Below, piece by piece: positions 5,270 through 5,699 of a stretch of 5,699 nucleotides of DNA. The DNA comes from an uncultured Pseudomonadales bacterium. GTDB lineage: Bacteria > Pseudomonadota > Gammaproteobacteria > Pseudomonadales > Cellvibrionaceae. The stretch spans positions 1 through 5,699 of the forward strand of contig CALIUX010000296.1 of assembly GCA_938048505.1 (NCBI GenBank), in the 5' to 3' direction. Made by a program: the position numbers and the translations under genes. The notes below the pieces were generated by a model that saw only the letters and a program-made list of their open reading frames with translations, made no database searches and was not told the origin of the DNA. Within the stretch, counting starts at the first letter, position 1. Every line of letters starts with the position of its first letter.

Positions 5270-5699
5270 CTACAAGATGACAGAACAGTTACGACCCGCT
5301 TCTTTGGCTTTATAAAGGAGCGCGTCGGCGCGCTGCATGACCTTTTCAATGGTTTTGTCATGGCGTTCTATATTGGTAATGCCTAGGCTGATTGTGATGC
5401 AAAAAGCGTTGTCTTGGTAGTGTAATAAGCTCTCTTCGCAGGCTGTTCGCAGCCTTTCGGCAATAATTTTAGCGCCTGCAATGTCCGCTTCGGGGCAGCA
5501 TATTGCAAACTCCTCACCACCCAACCTTCCGATAATATCGGATTCCCTCACAACTTTTCGGCAGCATTCGGCCAGACTGATTAACGCTAGATCACCTGCG
5601 GCATGCCCATAGCGATCATTGACTGCTTTGAACTCATCAATATCGATCATGATAATTGAAAGTTCTCTGCCATACCGCTTGGCGCGCGCAAACTCAGTA
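5270..5699 (-). CDS. GGDEF diguanylate cyclase, C-terminal part (5' end outside window)
   Basis: The minus-strand frame ends at TAG (5270-5272) and stays open to the right edge. The ATG at 5650 is internal, because the upstream in-frame codons (TEFARAKRYGRELSII) are also typical GGDEF sequence. GGDEF enzymes make c-di-GMP from two GTP. Visible motifs in order are the metal-binding MIDIDEFKAVND, YGHAAGD, the inhibitory I-site RESD exactly five residues before GGEEF, the active-site GGEEF itself, SLGIT, and the closing ADALLYKAKEAGRN. All catalytic signatures in view are intact, so an active, product-inhibited cyclase is expected. Any sensor domain lies outside the window. It converges on the HD-GYP gene with a 17-base gap, so the two are transcribed separately despite their linked biochemistry. 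Confidence 0.94.
   Translation of the reverse strand, partial: TEFARAKRYGRELSIIMIDIDEFKAVNDRYGHAAGDLALISLAECCRKVVRESDIIGRLGGEEFAICCPEADIAGAKIIAERLRTACEESLLHYQDNAFCITISLGITNIERHDKTIEKVMQRADALLYKAKEAGRNCSVIL

Overview
The window looks like ordinary chromosome from a marine-type gammaproteobacterium of moderate GC content. The strongest marker is a complete translation initiation factor IF-1 whose 72 residues read like those of Pseudomonas and its relatives. No transposase, integrase, phage gene, CRISPR array, rRNA or tRNA is visible.

Layout from left to right. Positions 1-243 (+) are the last 80 codons of an Amt-family ammonium channel. A hydrophobic 26-codon ORF (245-325) follows, which may or may not be a gene. 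Next is a 233-residue cytoplasmic-looking protein of unknown function (315-1016). After a 61-base gap holding an inverted repeat and a strong Shine-Dalgarno site comes a long secreted protein with a probable TTG start (1078-3252). It has a signal peptide, three H-type-lectin-like repeats, an SdrD B-like module, an EF-hand-like loop and a C-terminal DUF11 module. infA (3276-3494, -) converges on it tail to tail. A largely non-coding stretch of about 390 bases (3495-3887) separates infA from a divergently oriented HD-GYP-type protein (3888-5252, +). That protein converges, with a 17-base gap, on the C-terminal part of a GGDEF diguanylate cyclase that runs off the right edge (5270-5699, -).

How the genes relate. 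The left block (ammonium channel, unknown protein, secreted adhesin-like protein) is co-directional, but nothing shown here ties the three functions together. The right block pairs a probable c-di-GMP synthase domain with an HD-GYP protein whose metal site looks altered: the first histidine ligand position holds Gln137 and the lysine of HDxGK is Leu173. The HD-GYP protein is therefore either a weakened phosphodiesterase or a sensor or scaffold.

I do not see a convincing new multi-gene system. The items most worth a second look are the altered HD-GYP protein beside a GGDEF gene, the threefold lectin-like repeat in the secreted protein, the hairpin with mini-ORF in front of that gene, and the small ORF that overlaps the HD-GYP start by ATGA.
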